Source of the DNA: Frankiales bacterium
Lineage (GTDB): Bacteria > Actinomycetota > Actinomycetes > Mycobacteriales > Jatrophihabitantaceae
Reading direction: 5' to 3'
NCBI GenBank assembly: GCA_025966315.1
Contig: JAOPUZ010000071.1
Location: 100,748-164,747 of the forward strand
DNA length: 64,000 bases
A program made the translations under genes and the position numbers. Of the stretch, positions 8,328 through 16,407 are shown piece after piece. The stretch's first letter is position 1. Every line of letters starts with the position of its first letter. The notes under the pieces were generated by a model. The model worked only from the letters and a program-made list of their open reading frames with translations. It had not been told where the DNA came from and made no database searches.

Positions 8328-8987
8328 TCAGGGAATCTTCGGTGCGATGACCCGGGCGAGATTGAACGCGTTCAGCGCTGGGTCCGGCTGGCGAGTCCGG
8401 ACGGTCACGACCCAAGTGCCTTTGGAGAACACCGCTTGCCAGGTGGCCGTTCCTTGCAACATGGTCCGATACGCCACGGCGCCACCGTCGCCGATGGTCT
8501 TGTCCGACTGGACCTCGGGATGCCCATGCGAGGACAGCACGGCAGCATTGAAGGCAGCGGTTGGGGTCTTGAACACTGATATCAGCACTTCGCCGACAAT
8601 CGCGGACTCGTCGTAGGCAAAGTAGAAACGGCAGCCGACCGGCTTGCCCTTCAGCTGTACGACCCGCCCGATCCGGTCACCTTCGGCCAGACTGAAGTCG
8701 GCGGTCGTGACGTACGGACAGTCGCCGGCCACTTCCGTGCCGGCGATGTTGCTGAGCTTCGGTGTCGGGGTGGTGACGACGGTGCTCCGCGGTGCCGGGC
8801 TGGACTGCTCCCCATCACCACCGCCGAGACCGCCCGCGCTCGTCGCCGAGCTACTCAGCCCAGTCGTCGGCGTCGCCGTACTCGCCAGACGGTGACTGGT
8901 ACCCGTGCACCCGGTCAGCAGGATGCCTGCCGCCAGCACGAGCGCAGTCAGCACAGAAAACCCTTGCGGCGTATGGCCTATCCTCAT
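8328..8987 (-). CDS. Lipoprotein, DUF2020-like
   Basis: 219 residues. A lipoprotein signal peptide ends in the lipobox LLTGC (Cys about 27). A Ser/Thr/Pro linker (about 30-75) leads to a compact domain beginning CPYVTTADFSLAEGDRIGRVVQLKGKPVGCRFYF, whose paired cysteines and spacing resemble DUF2020 lipoproteins of actinobacteria. The ATG overlaps the gatD stop by 4 nt, so it is the last gene of the murT-gatD operon. The context suggests an envelope role; function unknown. Confidence 0.75.
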   Translation of the reverse strand: MRIGHTPQGFSVLTALVLAAGILLTGCTGTSHRLASTATPTTGLSSSATSAGGLGGGDGEQSSPAPRSTVVTTPTPKLSNIAGTEVAGDCPYVTTADFSLAEGDRIGRVVQLKGKPVGCRFYFAYDESAIVGEVLISVFKTPTAAFNAAVLSSHGHPEVQSDKTIGDGGAVAYRTMLQGTATWQAVFSKGTWVVTVRTRQPDPALNAFNLARVIAPKIP

Positions 8988-9697
8988 CGCGGCCTCCCCA
9001 CCGCGACCTTCGCCGCCGCCAGGGCCAGCGAGTCGTCCAGTGGTTCCAGGGCTTGCGACGCTCCTTGCCGACTGAGAGCCCGGCGCAACAACTCGTCGGC
9101 GAATCCGGGGCTCTTGGCCAGGACCGGGCCATGCAGGTAAGTCCCGAAGACGTTTCCGCGGACCGCACCTTCAGTCAGGTCACTGCCGTTGTTGCCGCGT
9201 CCGGTGGCCGCCCGACCGAGCGCGGTAGTGCCGGCCCCCAGTTCGGTCAGTCCGCTGTGGTTTTCGAAACCGACCAACGTGCCCCACTCCGTCTCAACGT
9301 GGTTGTTACCGATCAGTCGGTGATCGGAGCCCTTCGTGACAACATCCAGCACCGACACGCCCGCAATGTGCTCGCCGTCCTTGGTGATGAACTCATGCCC
9401 GAGTAGCTGGTAACTGCCGCAAATGGCCAGCATCACCACCCCGTCGTCGGCCATCGCGCGCAACGCGCTGCCTCGGGTGACGAAGTCGGCCCCGATGTCG
9501 CCCTGGGCGGCGTCCTGTCCGCCGCCGCCGAGCAGGATGTCGGTGTCGCGGGGCAGCTCATCGCCGACCGCGACGGGGACGACGCGAACGGGAATCCCTC
9601 GCCATTCCAGGCGTTTCCGCAGCACCAAGACGTTGCCGGTGTCGCCGTATATGTTCATCTCGTGGGGGTAGAGGTGGGCCAGCGTCAAGCCTTTCAC
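8984..9697 (-). CDS. gatD: Lipid II isoglutaminyl synthase, glutaminase subunit GatD
   Basis: 237 residues from GTG at 9697, overlapping murT by 4 nt. CobB/CobQ-type glutamine amidotransferase: the nucleophile is in VMLAICGSYQLLGHEF and the His in FGTYLHGPVLAKSP. N-terminal LAHLYPHEMNIYGDTGNVLVL is diagnostic of GatD. It supplies ammonia to MurT, which amidates the alpha-carboxyl of D-Glu in lipid II. That amidation is needed for efficient cross-linking by penicillin-binding proteins such as the one at 58408. Confidence 0.95.
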   Translation of the reverse strand: MKGLTLAHLYPHEMNIYGDTGNVLVLRKRLEWRGIPVRVVPVAVGDELPRDTDILLGGGGQDAAQGDIGADFVTRGSALRAMADDGVVMLAICGSYQLLGHEFITKDGEHIAGVSVLDVVTKGSDHRLIGNNHVETEWGTLVGFENHSGLTELGAGTTALGRAATGRGNNGSDLTEGAVRGNVFGTYLHGPVLAKSPGFADELLRRALSRQGASQALEPLDDSLALAAAKVAVGRPR

Positions 9698-10974
9698 GAT
9701 CGGCTCCTACTGGCATCGGCGGCGTGGCGATCGAGTTGTCGATGCAGCTCCCACATGGCCGTGTAGGTCGAGAAAATGACGATCGTGTCGTCGGCCGCTG
9801 ACAACTCGATGGCCCGTTCGACCGCCCGGGCCAGATCAGCTTCGACGACCGCGACGTCCAGCTCGTCGTACCGCAGCCGCACGGCCATGTCGGCGGCCCG
9901 CGTCCCGGCGGTCACGATCGCGCCAGATTTACCTTGTAGCACCGAGTCGAACTGCACATCCCACAACCACGACATGTCGCGTCCGTCGGCATAATCGTCA
10001 TTGATCGCGATGAGCGTGACGCCCGGTTGCAATGCGGCCACCGTCTTCAGCGATTGGCGGAATCCGGCCGGATTCTTGACCAACTGCAGGACGACCCGGC
10101 GTCCCTCGATCGTGAAGGACTGGCCACGACCGAACGCGGGTTCCACGGCCCGTAGACCGTCCGCGATCTGGGCCGGGGTGAGGTCGAAGGTGAGCGCCAG
10201 TGCCGCGGCGGCGGCGGCATTCTGGGCATTGTGCGCGCCCTCGGCCCGCAGCTCGATGTGCTCCACGACGTCGCCGATGCGCAGCTCGAGCGTGGTCGTG
10301 ACGCCGAGTTCGAGCGAAATTAACTCGGCGCTGGCGGGTGTTTCCGACGTTGGCCCGACGTCGCCGTACAGCTCATCATCGGTTGGAAACTGCGCCCGGA
10401 GCCCCGCCGAGACGCCGAAGTAGCTGACGGCGGCGGGCAGTTCGTCGGCGAGCGCGGTCAACCGCGGATCATCGCGGTTCAGCACCACGTGCCTCGTGGT
10501 CGTACGAGCTACCCGGCCCAAGAGTTGCGCCGTGGTGTCGATCTCGCCGAAGCGATCGAGTTGGTCGCGGTGCACATTGAGCAGTAACAGCCGCTCCGGC
10601 GGATGCAGCCGACAGAAACGGACGGCGTGCGCTTCGTCCAGTTCAAATACCGCGACATCGGCGGTCTGCCGGCCCGTCCAGCCGCTCTGCTGGATCACCG
10701 ACGTGATCGTGCCGCGGACGAAGTTGCCGCCGGTGTCATTGGTCAGCACCGTATGGCGGGCTCGCAGGATTGTGGCCAGCATTTTGGTGGTGGTGGTCTT
10801 GCCGTTCGTACCGGTGACGACGACGACGCCGTACCGAAGGCGGCCCAATCGCCGGGGAAGGAACCCCGGAAACACCTTTTCGACCACTAGCCCGGGGAGC
10901 GCGGTGGCACGCCGACCGGAGGCTCGAAGAGCCAAGCTGGTCAGCTTTCCGAGCCAGATCGCCAGTACGTCCAT
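9694..10974 (-). CDS. murT: Lipid II isoglutaminyl synthase, Mur-ligase subunit MurT
   Basis: 426 residues. Mur ligase P-loop VVVTGTNGKTTTTKMLATILR near residue 50, central ATPase domain and a C-terminal DUF1727 domain (INDDYADGRDMSWLWD). It activates the D-Glu carboxylate of lipid II with ATP and receives ammonia from GatD. Staphylococcal and pneumococcal MurT carry a Cys4 zinc ribbon in the middle domain; here I see only one Cys in the whole protein, so the ribbon is lost. First gene of the murT-gatD-lipoprotein operon; divergent from the VapA-family gene. Confidence 0.95.
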   Translation of the reverse strand: MDVLAIWLGKLTSLALRASGRRATALPGLVVEKVFPGFLPRRLGRLRYGVVVVTGTNGKTTTTKMLATILRARHTVLTNDTGGNFVRGTITSVIQQSGWTGRQTADVAVFELDEAHAVRFCRLHPPERLLLLNVHRDQLDRFGEIDTTAQLLGRVARTTTRHVVLNRDDPRLTALADELPAAVSYFGVSAGLRAQFPTDDELYGDVGPTSETPASAELISLELGVTTTLELRIGDVVEHIELRAEGAHNAQNAAAAAALALTFDLTPAQIADGLRAVEPAFGRGQSFTIEGRRVVLQLVKNPAGFRQSLKTVAALQPGVTLIAINDDYADGRDMSWLWDVQFDSVLQGKSGAIVTAGTRAADMAVRLRYDELDVAVVEADLARAVERAIELSAADDTIVIFSTYTAMWELHRQLDRHAADASRSRS

Positions 10975-11034
10975 CGCGGAGCCAGGTTACCGTGGCGGGC
11001 AAGGGCGTTCGCCTGTCGGTGGCGATACCCGCCC

Positions 11035-11112
11035 CATCAGTAACGGCCCGCGCCGCATCAGTAACGGCCCCGCGCCCCATCAGTAACGGCCCTCCGGCCC
11101 ATCGGCAATGGC
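11035..11112. repeat. Three perfect 15-bp repeats plus one degenerate copy at 21-22-bp spacing
   Basis: CATCAGTAACGGCCC occurs at 11035-11049, 11056-11070 and 11078-11092, with a degenerate copy CATCGGCAATGGC at 11100-11112. The 21-22-bp period is two helical turns, placing all copies on one face of the DNA. They lie between the divergent murT and VapA-family genes and may bind a regulator. Confidence 0.7.
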
Positions 11113-11169
11113 ACTCGCCCGGTCGATGGGCCTCAGGGCCTGAACTCGGTTACCAAAAGCGGTCATTTA

Positions 11170-11198
11170 TTGACATCTGGTCACGAAACCCCTTACAC
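11170..11198 (+). promoter_or_regulatory. Candidate sigma70-type promoter for the VapA-family gene
   Basis: TTGACA at 11170-11175 and TTACAC at 11193-11198 are separated by 17 bp, about 55 bp before the GTG start. The -35 is a perfect consensus; the -10 is weak. Confidence 0.4.
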
Positions 11199-11253
11199 CA
11201 GTCACGCACGGATCGCTTTCAGCTGACCGGCAGCTTCTTAACAGGAGGACTTT

Positions 11254-11691
11254 GTGACCGCATTGACCGTTTCACCCGAGGTGCTTGCGCATGACTTCGC
11301 GAACGCCGTGTACGGCACTCTCGACCAGGACAAGATCGACGCCGCCGTCGAATCGATCCTCGCGGAATCGACCACGGCGTACGCCGCCACCGGCAGTGTT
11401 GCCAGCCTGCTCTTCTACCTTCAGTTCCAAGTGAACGTCAAGGCAGGCAAGTCGTTCAACGGCAAGGCCGGCGGCATCTCTACGCCGGGCGGCGGCGCGC
11501 TGTTCGGCGATGTCTACACCGACGACATCGACCGGCTGTACAGCTCAACCGCGAGCTTCCAGTTCAACGCGACGCCGGTGTACCTCAACATCAACTTCTT
11601 CGACGGCCACAGCAACTTCCTGGGCCACCTGCAGTCCGGTGGAATCTCGACCGTGCTGGGCATCGGCGGCGGCTCGGGCAACTGGTCATAA
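11254..11691 (+). CDS. VapA-family (virulence-associated protein) homologue without signal peptide
   Basis: 145 residues from GTG at 11254, with AGGAGG about 6 nt upstream. Residues about 50-145 match the beta-barrel domain of Rhodococcus equi VapA point for point as I recall it: FYLQFQV, KSFNGKAGGISTPGGGALFG, DIDRLYSSTASFQFNATPVYLNINFFD, and the closing SGGISTVLGIGGGSGNWS (compare the VapA ending VVGVGGGSGSW). Unlike secreted R. equi Vap proteins there is no hydrophobic leader; the N-terminal 50 residues are acidic and helical-looking (VLAHDFANAVYGTLDQDKIDAAVESILAES). It stands alone, divergent from murT, just outside the AICE repeat. Family membership is sequence-based; role outside Rhodococcus is unknown. 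Confidence 0.88.
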   Translation: MTALTVSPEVLAHDFANAVYGTLDQDKIDAAVESILAESTTAYAATGSVASLLFYLQFQVNVKAGKSFNGKAGGISTPGGGALFGDVYTDDIDRLYSSTASFQFNATPVYLNINFFDGHSNFLGHLQSGGISTVLGIGGGSGNWS

Positions 11692-11816
11692 CTGGCCGCA
11701 CGCACTAGTTGGCCGGCAGGTCCGCGATCCGGACGTGCCGGCCTTCTGCGCGTCCGAATGCACCCGATCGCGCAAGAATCTGCCGTCCCAGGCAAATCAT
11801 TCCACGATCCTCGCTG

Positions 11817-11859
11817 GTGGAGACGAAGAGAATCGAACTCTCAACCCCTGCCTTGCAAA
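11817..11859. repeat. Distal attachment site: displaced 43-bp 3' part of tRNA-Ala
   Basis: A 43-bp segment identical to 23042-23084. It covers the tRNA-Ala sequence from the anticodon loop to the 3' end and lacks the 5' half, so it is the original tRNA 3' end displaced by integration. Confidence 0.93.
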
Positions 11860-12257
11860 TGTGCATGTGACGGCGGGTGGGAGTCCGAATCCGCCCACCT
11901 TTGGACCTTGTGGCCACCTGGATCGCTTCGCCGTGTGCCCTTCAAACCGCCATCCTCCGCGGCGACGGGCACGCGGCGGGCACGCTCGCCGGTCTCGACC
12001 GCTACAGCCTCCGCCCTTCGCCATTAACCCGACCCAGCGCATCCGTGCTGGCCGCCTGGATCACGGAAGGGACGAAGGACAACCGAGGAGGACCATCGCT
12101 CTCGCGGCGTCGAGGACGGCAAAAATAAGGAAGCCCGCACATCTGTTCATGTAACCAGCGTCCGCCGTCCTCAGCCAACCACTAAGGCGGTCCGACCGAG
12201 TGCGTCAACACCCGGCCGGACCTTGATCACACCGCTGCATACACAGAGGAGCAACCC
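11860..12257. other. Left terminal non-coding region of the AICE
   Basis: About 400 bp between the attachment repeat and the first cargo gene. I see no convincing gene. It holds one candidate integrase arm site at 11967-11984 and, at the end, AGAGGAG before the GTG at 12258. Confidence 0.6.
11967..11984 (+). promoter_or_regulatory. Candidate integrase arm-type site, left end
   Basis: GGGCACGCGGCGGGCACG, two GGGCACG words 11 bp apart, 108 bp inside the left attachment repeat. The same 18-mer with one change is at 22952-22969 near the other end, in the same orientation. Arm-site role is inferred. Confidence 0.5.
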
Positions 12258-12692
12258 GTGCCAGACCGTACTGATTCAGCGCCCAGCTCGGAAGTCCTAG
12301 GCCCGTGGCCCCAGGTCACCAACCTGACTCGCCTTTACGACCACGGGATGCCGTGGTGCGTGAATGCTGGCGGCCACCCCGACTCGGGTGCCGACGGCCA
12401 CCCCGACTCCAACCGCCACATTCCGACCGACGAATGCCGAACGCCTAGCGCGTTTTTGGATGGCGCCGCAGCCGAGCTACACGGCCCGGCGGTTGGGCTT
12501 GAGCTATACGCAGCGACGAGCTACCGCTTCGGCGCCCCACGGGCTGACAGCCCAAGAGGGCCGGCTCGGCTCGTGTTCGACTTCTTTGAGGACGTGGACG
12601 ACGGCCTTCGGTCCCGATTCAGCTTGCCGCTCGGCGAAGCGCTCCTACTCGCCCGTCAGATCGTCAGACTCGTGGATCTGGTGACAGCCTGA
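12258..12692 (+). CDS. Hypothetical protein, DUF6907-like
   Basis: 144 residues from GTG at 12258 with AGAGGAG at good spacing. The central PWCVNAGGHPDSGADGHPDSNRHI and a C-terminus with LVFDFFEDVDDGLRSRFSLPLGEALLLARQIVRLVDLV resemble DUF6907 proteins found in streptomycete mobile elements: a Cys/His-rich patch followed by a strand-helix unit. The DNA coding the patch holds a short direct repeat (CCACCCCGACTC twice). First cargo gene of the AICE; function unknown and the family call is tentative. Confidence 0.6.
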   Translation: MPDRTDSAPSSEVLGPWPQVTNLTRLYDHGMPWCVNAGGHPDSGADGHPDSNRHIPTDECRTPSAFLDGAAAELHGPAVGLELYAATSYRFGAPRADSPRGPARLVFDFFEDVDDGLRSRFSLPLGEALLLARQIVRLVDLVTA

Positions 12693-12924
12693 CCATCTCA
12701 GCGAACCTCAGTTCTCCGGCATGTTCCTCATAGGTGCCGCTGGTCGCTGTCCTGGGACGGGTCAAGGGTCACCGATCCCGAAGGGACGCGAAGCGCCCTT
12801 GAGGCGGTCCAGGACAGTGACACCGTGGGCTCCCGTGAGGTACAGGTCGTACGGCTCGTTAATGCCACCGATCGATGCTCGCTGTAGCCTTGGAACCGGA
12901 AGGCGACGGCGCGAGGAGGTACTG

Positions 12925-13782
12925 GTGGTTGGTTCGGATACCCGCGACTGGTCGTCCGCTACTAACAGCGCAGGTGCGCTGCCCTCATTCGACGAGCCCC
13001 CAGTGTCGCAAGTACGACTAGGTGTTTACTTCGACCGTCTCCCGAAGCTCCGATCCGGTCATCTGGGGCTCTTTTGGGCGAAACTCGGTGGTCCAGACGT
13101 GTACCCAGACACGGAAGACTTGTACCGCGATCGGGCGAAGCTCGAGACGTTCCCAGCCTCCGCAGAGCGACCTGCCTTTGACTTGGCTCGGTTTGACCGG
13201 CCAATGCCCACCAAAGTCGCGTTTCGTAGTCGTGACGTAAGTGTCGAAGTCCAGGATGACTCTCTCTTCGTTACCTGGTCTCGTCTGCCCGAAAGCCGGA
13301 CGTACCCCCGATACGAGGCCGTCCGGCTGCCGTTCGAAGCCACGCTAGCTAACTGGTATCAGTACCTGGCTCAATCTGGTTTAGGGTCTCCGCAACTTAG
13401 GCAAGCAGAGATCTCGTATGAGAACCAGCTGCCGCAGAAGGTCGGATGGAATTCTGTAGCTGACCTCGGTGAAGTTTTTCGTGCGCGCACTCTTCCAACA
13501 GCTGCCGGTGACGATCTTGAAGATGTGCACCTTTATCAGCGTCAGACGCTCAAGTCTGCGGATCAGGAGCCGTGGGGGCGGCTCTACGTGCGGATTGACT
13601 CCGCTCGAACGCACGAATCAACGAAGACGGTTGACTTCTCGTTGACCGTAAGAGGACTGTTGCGCAACGACACGCCCGAGGCGGCGCTCGCGACCTTGGA
13701 CGAGGGGCACGCTTTAATTGTCAATACTTTCGCAGCGGCAACGACGGACAAAATGCACCAGATCTGGAAGCGGAGGAAGTAG
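12925..13782 (+). CDS. TIGR04255-family protein
   Basis: 285 residues from GTG at 12925, with AGGAGG 5 nt upstream; an in-frame extension to 12721 lacks a good start and looks non-coding. The N-terminus LPSFDEPPVSQVRLGVYFDRLPKLRSGHLGLFW and later LFVTWSRLPESRTYPRYEAVRLPFEATLANW fit TIGR04255, a sporadically distributed family of unknown function often carried on accessory DNA. Codon use is less GC-biased than in the AICE backbone. It is followed immediately by two more unknown genes (stop TAG directly abuts ATG at 13783), so the three probably act together. Confidence 0.72.
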   Translation: MVGSDTRDWSSATNSAGALPSFDEPPVSQVRLGVYFDRLPKLRSGHLGLFWAKLGGPDVYPDTEDLYRDRAKLETFPASAERPAFDLARFDRPMPTKVAFRSRDVSVEVQDDSLFVTWSRLPESRTYPRYEAVRLPFEATLANWYQYLAQSGLGSPQLRQAEISYENQLPQKVGWNSVADLGEVFRARTLPTAAGDDLEDVHLYQRQTLKSADQEPWGRLYVRIDSARTHESTKTVDFSLTVRGLLRNDTPEAALATLDEGHALIVNTFAAATTDKMHQIWKRRK

Positions 13783-14253
13783 ATGACGGCGGCTTTCGCT
13801 CTGGAGGAGTCCGCTCACGCGGAGGAGGAACGTATATACGCGCAGCCGCCGGGTGGTGCACCCACATTCACACTTTCACTTCGCTCTGGCCAGGAGCTGC
13901 CTGCTTGGCTTGATGCGGTTGCCACCCGCGTCTCCCACTTGCTCCGCCTACCGCAGGATTGGGCCGGCCCCAATTCTCGGCCAATCGAACCTCGGCTAGC
14001 GGAGACGTTGATCGTAGATGTCTTGCCTCGCATATTGCCTGCCAATACCGATGCCGCTCCACACATCGTGCCGCTGGTCGATGGCGGACTGCAGCTCGAA
14101 TGGCATCAGGGTGGTTGGGATGTCGAGGTCGAGTTAACGCCCCTCGGCGTGGTGTGGGTGGACTGCTCCCGCGTAGACGGGAGTTCGAGCTGGGATGGAC
14201 GACTGTCGGAGCGCGAGTACGACCTAGGTATCGTGCTTAAGGAAATAACGTAA
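13783..14253 (+). CDS. Hypothetical protein, middle gene of cargo trio
   Basis: 156 residues; the ATG abuts the TIGR04255 stop with no gap. Features: a Glu-rich N-terminus, LPQDWAGPNSRPIEPRLAETLIVDVLPRIL, and a beta-rich end LEWHQGGWDVEVELTPLGVVWVDCSR. No membrane segment or signal peptide. I do not recognise a named domain. A comparable small protein with an LEWHxGxxDVEVE-like strand accompanies TIGR04255 genes in other actinomycetes as far as I recall, so the pair may form a complex. Confidence 0.65.
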   Translation: MTAAFALEESAHAEEERIYAQPPGGAPTFTLSLRSGQELPAWLDAVATRVSHLLRLPQDWAGPNSRPIEPRLAETLIVDVLPRILPANTDAAPHIVPLVDGGLQLEWHQGGWDVEVELTPLGVVWVDCSRVDGSSSWDGRLSEREYDLGIVLKEIT

Positions 14254-14258
14254 GACGC

Positions 14259-14720
14259 GTGACGGCCCAAGAAGCGGAAGCAGACGACGACACTTCAGTG
14301 CAAGACGATGACCGCCTTCTGCGCCGCGTGCACCCAGAACACGTAGTCCTCGATCAAAACCGCGGTGTGTACCGGCCAAGCAGCGCAGCATTTGCCGACG
14401 CCACTGATGGAATCTCGGTCTATCTACGCTCAGTTCTCGATCGAATCGACCGATGCGAGCAGGACGTACTTGAGCAGTACCCAAGGCATTCACTTGTTGC
14501 CTTCACTGCTTCAGTTGCCCGCGACAAGTCCCTGCTAAACCCGCCTTTTGCCGTCCGCCGTGATCCCGACCCTGCGGACACGCCAGCCCACCCATGTTCT
14601 CCCGCGCACGCGTTGCTTGTAGGTTTATTACGCGGTAACCCGGGGGCTAAGCGCCAAAGAAAGCCACTGGCCGAATGTGACCGGCTGGGCTGGGTCGTGC
14701 TTCGCGCGCCTGAGCAGTAA
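14259..14720 (+). CDS. Hypothetical protein with RPSSxAF motif, third gene of cargo trio
   Basis: 153 residues from GTG at 14259, 5 nt after the previous stop. N-terminal DDDRLLRRVHPEHVVLDQNRGVYRPSSAAFADATDGISVYLRSVL is a recognisable but unnamed pattern (LLRR, RPSSxAF, SVYL) seen in small bacterial proteins of unknown role. The C-terminus HPCSPAHALLVGLLRG followed by KRQRKPLAECDRLGWVVLRAP is also conserved-looking. No catalytic motif that I can name. Translationally linked to the TIGR04255 gene two positions upstream. Confidence 0.65.
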   Translation: MTAQEAEADDDTSVQDDDRLLRRVHPEHVVLDQNRGVYRPSSAAFADATDGISVYLRSVLDRIDRCEQDVLEQYPRHSLVAFTASVARDKSLLNPPFAVRRDPDPADTPAHPCSPAHALLVGLLRGNPGAKRQRKPLAECDRLGWVVLRAPEQ

Positions 14721-14960
14721 CCGGCGCAGATTCTGCACCCGAGCTAAGGCGGCGAGGACGGCGCTTGCGCCGCCCGCAGCCGCGCGCCGAAGGCGCCTTG
14801 ACCTCCAAGAGCCGAATGCGGCAACCGAAAAGTCCTGGTCGCTGCAACAACATGTAGCGCGGCGGTCCTTCAAACTCCACTGAGGCCTACGGTCCTATCT
14901 TCCTAGCGGCGACTAGTAGCAGCAGATATGTTGCAGAGGTCTGTCGACTTAGGAGGCAAA

Positions 14961-15125
14961 GTGTCAGGAATCGGCACAACCGGGACCACCGGCCAGACCT
15001 GTCCCGAGAGCGGTGTGTGGGAGGTAGTAGGCACTCCGTCCACGACGGCGCCCATCGCAGAGGGAAACACCTTCCCGCCCTACGGTGGTAAGGCAGTTAC
15101 CTGGAAGCTGGTTCAGCTCGCATGA
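14961..15125 (+). CDS. Small YjzC-like protein (54 aa)
   Basis: 54 residues from GTG at 14961, with AGGAGG 4 nt upstream; the longer frame from 14928 is not favoured. Sequence VSGIGTTGTTGQTCPESGVWEVVGTPSTTAPIAEGNTFPPYGGKAVTWKLVQLA has the GQxCPxSGVW and FPPxxxxxxxWKL pattern of small YjzC-type beta proteins. It lies between the cargo trio and the XRE regulator. Function unknown. Confidence 0.6.
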   Translation: MSGIGTTGTTGQTCPESGVWEVVGTPSTTAPIAEGNTFPPYGGKAVTWKLVQLA

Positions 15126-15168
15126 CTTCCGGTAGCTCGTCCACGAGCTATCCACGTCGGCTAGCGCG

Positions 15169-16398
15169 ATGTCTGCGACATTAGCTCGACCCTCCGGGGG
15201 CTCAATTGGCACTCGAATCGCTGTCTACCGTCGTCGGCGGGGCCTAAGCCAGGCGGCACTCGCTGGTCTCGTGGGACGCTCGGAATCGTGGCTCTCTCAG
15301 GTCGAGCGGGGCATCCGGTCGGTTGACCGACTGTCAGTTCTCCTCGATATGGCGCGCGTCCTGCACGTTGACGTCGAGGCGCTGACGGGTAAGCCGTGGC
15401 AGTTCGCGCCGAACGGATCCTCCACCGCCGACGGCATCAGCGAAGTGCGGCGTGTGTTCACTCGGTACGACCACCTGCTCGGCGAGGCTAACGCGCCGAC
15501 ACTCCCATTGCCTGAGCTCAAAGCGCATCTGAAGGATTTGCACACGAGCTACCAGGGCGCACGCTACGCCGAAGTCATTCGCGATCTGCCCCCGTTGCTC
15601 GTCGAGGCGGAGTGGCATCGAGCCGAAGGGTCAAGGCCTGGCGACGAGGGCTCACTGGTGTACGTGTGCGGCTACGTGCTGGCTGCGAAGCTGGTGACCA
15701 AACTGGGCGTCACCGATCTGGCAATGGTCGCTGCGGATCGCGCTGCCGGGGTTGCTCACACCACGGATTCGCTTGCGGCGGTTGGGATGTCTGCTTACCA
15801 AGTCGCGTGCGCGTTGCTGCGTTCCGATCAGCCCCAGGACGCGGAGCACCTGGCCGTTGGCATGGCGGAGAAGGTCGAGCGAGACGCCAGTGCAGATTCA
15901 CCGGCGCTGGTGTCGGTTGCCGGCGCGTTGTGGCTGATCTCTTCGGTGATCGCGGCTCGTCAGACCAACCGCGATGACGCGTGGGAGCGTCTAGCGCGAG
16001 CGGATCGGCTGGCGACGATGCTCGGCGAGGACGGTAACCACGGGTGGACCGGCTTCGGTCCGACTAACGTGGCGATCCATCGCGTGTCCGTCGCCGCCGA
16101 GCTGGGCGACGCGGGTGAGGCAATACGCGCCTCCACCCAGGTAAACGAGGACCGGTTACCAGCTGCCTTGGTCGGACGTCGGGCACAAGTGCACCTGGAC
16201 CTTGCCTGGGCGCACACCCAGCGCAAGCGCGACGCGGAAGCGACATTGCATCTGATCGAGGCGGAGACCATCGCTCCGGAGTCCATCCGGCACAACGTGA
16301 TCGCCCAGGAGTTGGTGCGAGAAATGTTGAGCAGGGGCACCAAGGCCAAGACCCGGAGCTTGGCCGCGATCGCCGGTCGGGCCGGCCTGCTCGACTAG
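15169..16398 (+). CDS. XRE-family regulator with TPR-like C-terminal domain
   Basis: 409 residues. N-terminal helix-turn-helix (IGTRIAVYRRRRGLSQAALAGLVGRSESWLSQVERGIRSVDRLSVLLDMARVL, residues about 13-65), followed by about 330 residues of alpha-helical repeats with many Ala-rich helices. This layout is the common actinomycete XRE-TPR regulator. It lies 9 bp before a flavoprotein gene, a pairing seen often in Streptomyces, so the regulator may control or sense through that enzyme. It could also govern the AICE; the sequence does not decide. Confidence 0.85.
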   Translation: MSATLARPSGGSIGTRIAVYRRRRGLSQAALAGLVGRSESWLSQVERGIRSVDRLSVLLDMARVLHVDVEALTGKPWQFAPNGSSTADGISEVRRVFTRYDHLLGEANAPTLPLPELKAHLKDLHTSYQGARYAEVIRDLPPLLVEAEWHRAEGSRPGDEGSLVYVCGYVLAAKLVTKLGVTDLAMVAADRAAGVAHTTDSLAAVGMSAYQVACALLRSDQPQDAEHLAVGMAEKVERDASADSPALVSVAGALWLISSVIAARQTNRDDAWERLARADRLATMLGEDGNHGWTGFGPTNVAIHRVSVAAELGDAGEAIRASTQVNEDRLPAALVGRRAQVHLDLAWAHTQRKRDAEATLHLIEAETIAPESIRHNVIAQELVREMLSRGTKAKTRSLAAIAGRAGLLD

Positions 16399-16407
16399 GC
16401 TCCGACG

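Noticed and set aside
11035..11112. Short regular repeats considered as a CRISPR array
   Set aside because: Units are 15 bp with 6-7 bp between copies, no spacers of 25-40 bp and no cas genes anywhere in the window.
11817..11859. Second tRNA-Ala gene at the left repeat
   Set aside because: Only the 3' half is present; the sequence beyond the anticodon loop does not form D arm or acceptor 5' strand.
12721..12924. N-terminal extension of the TIGR04255 protein
   Set aside because: No ribosome site and low-complexity Arg/Pro-rich sequence; AGGAGG directly before GTG 12925 fixes the start.
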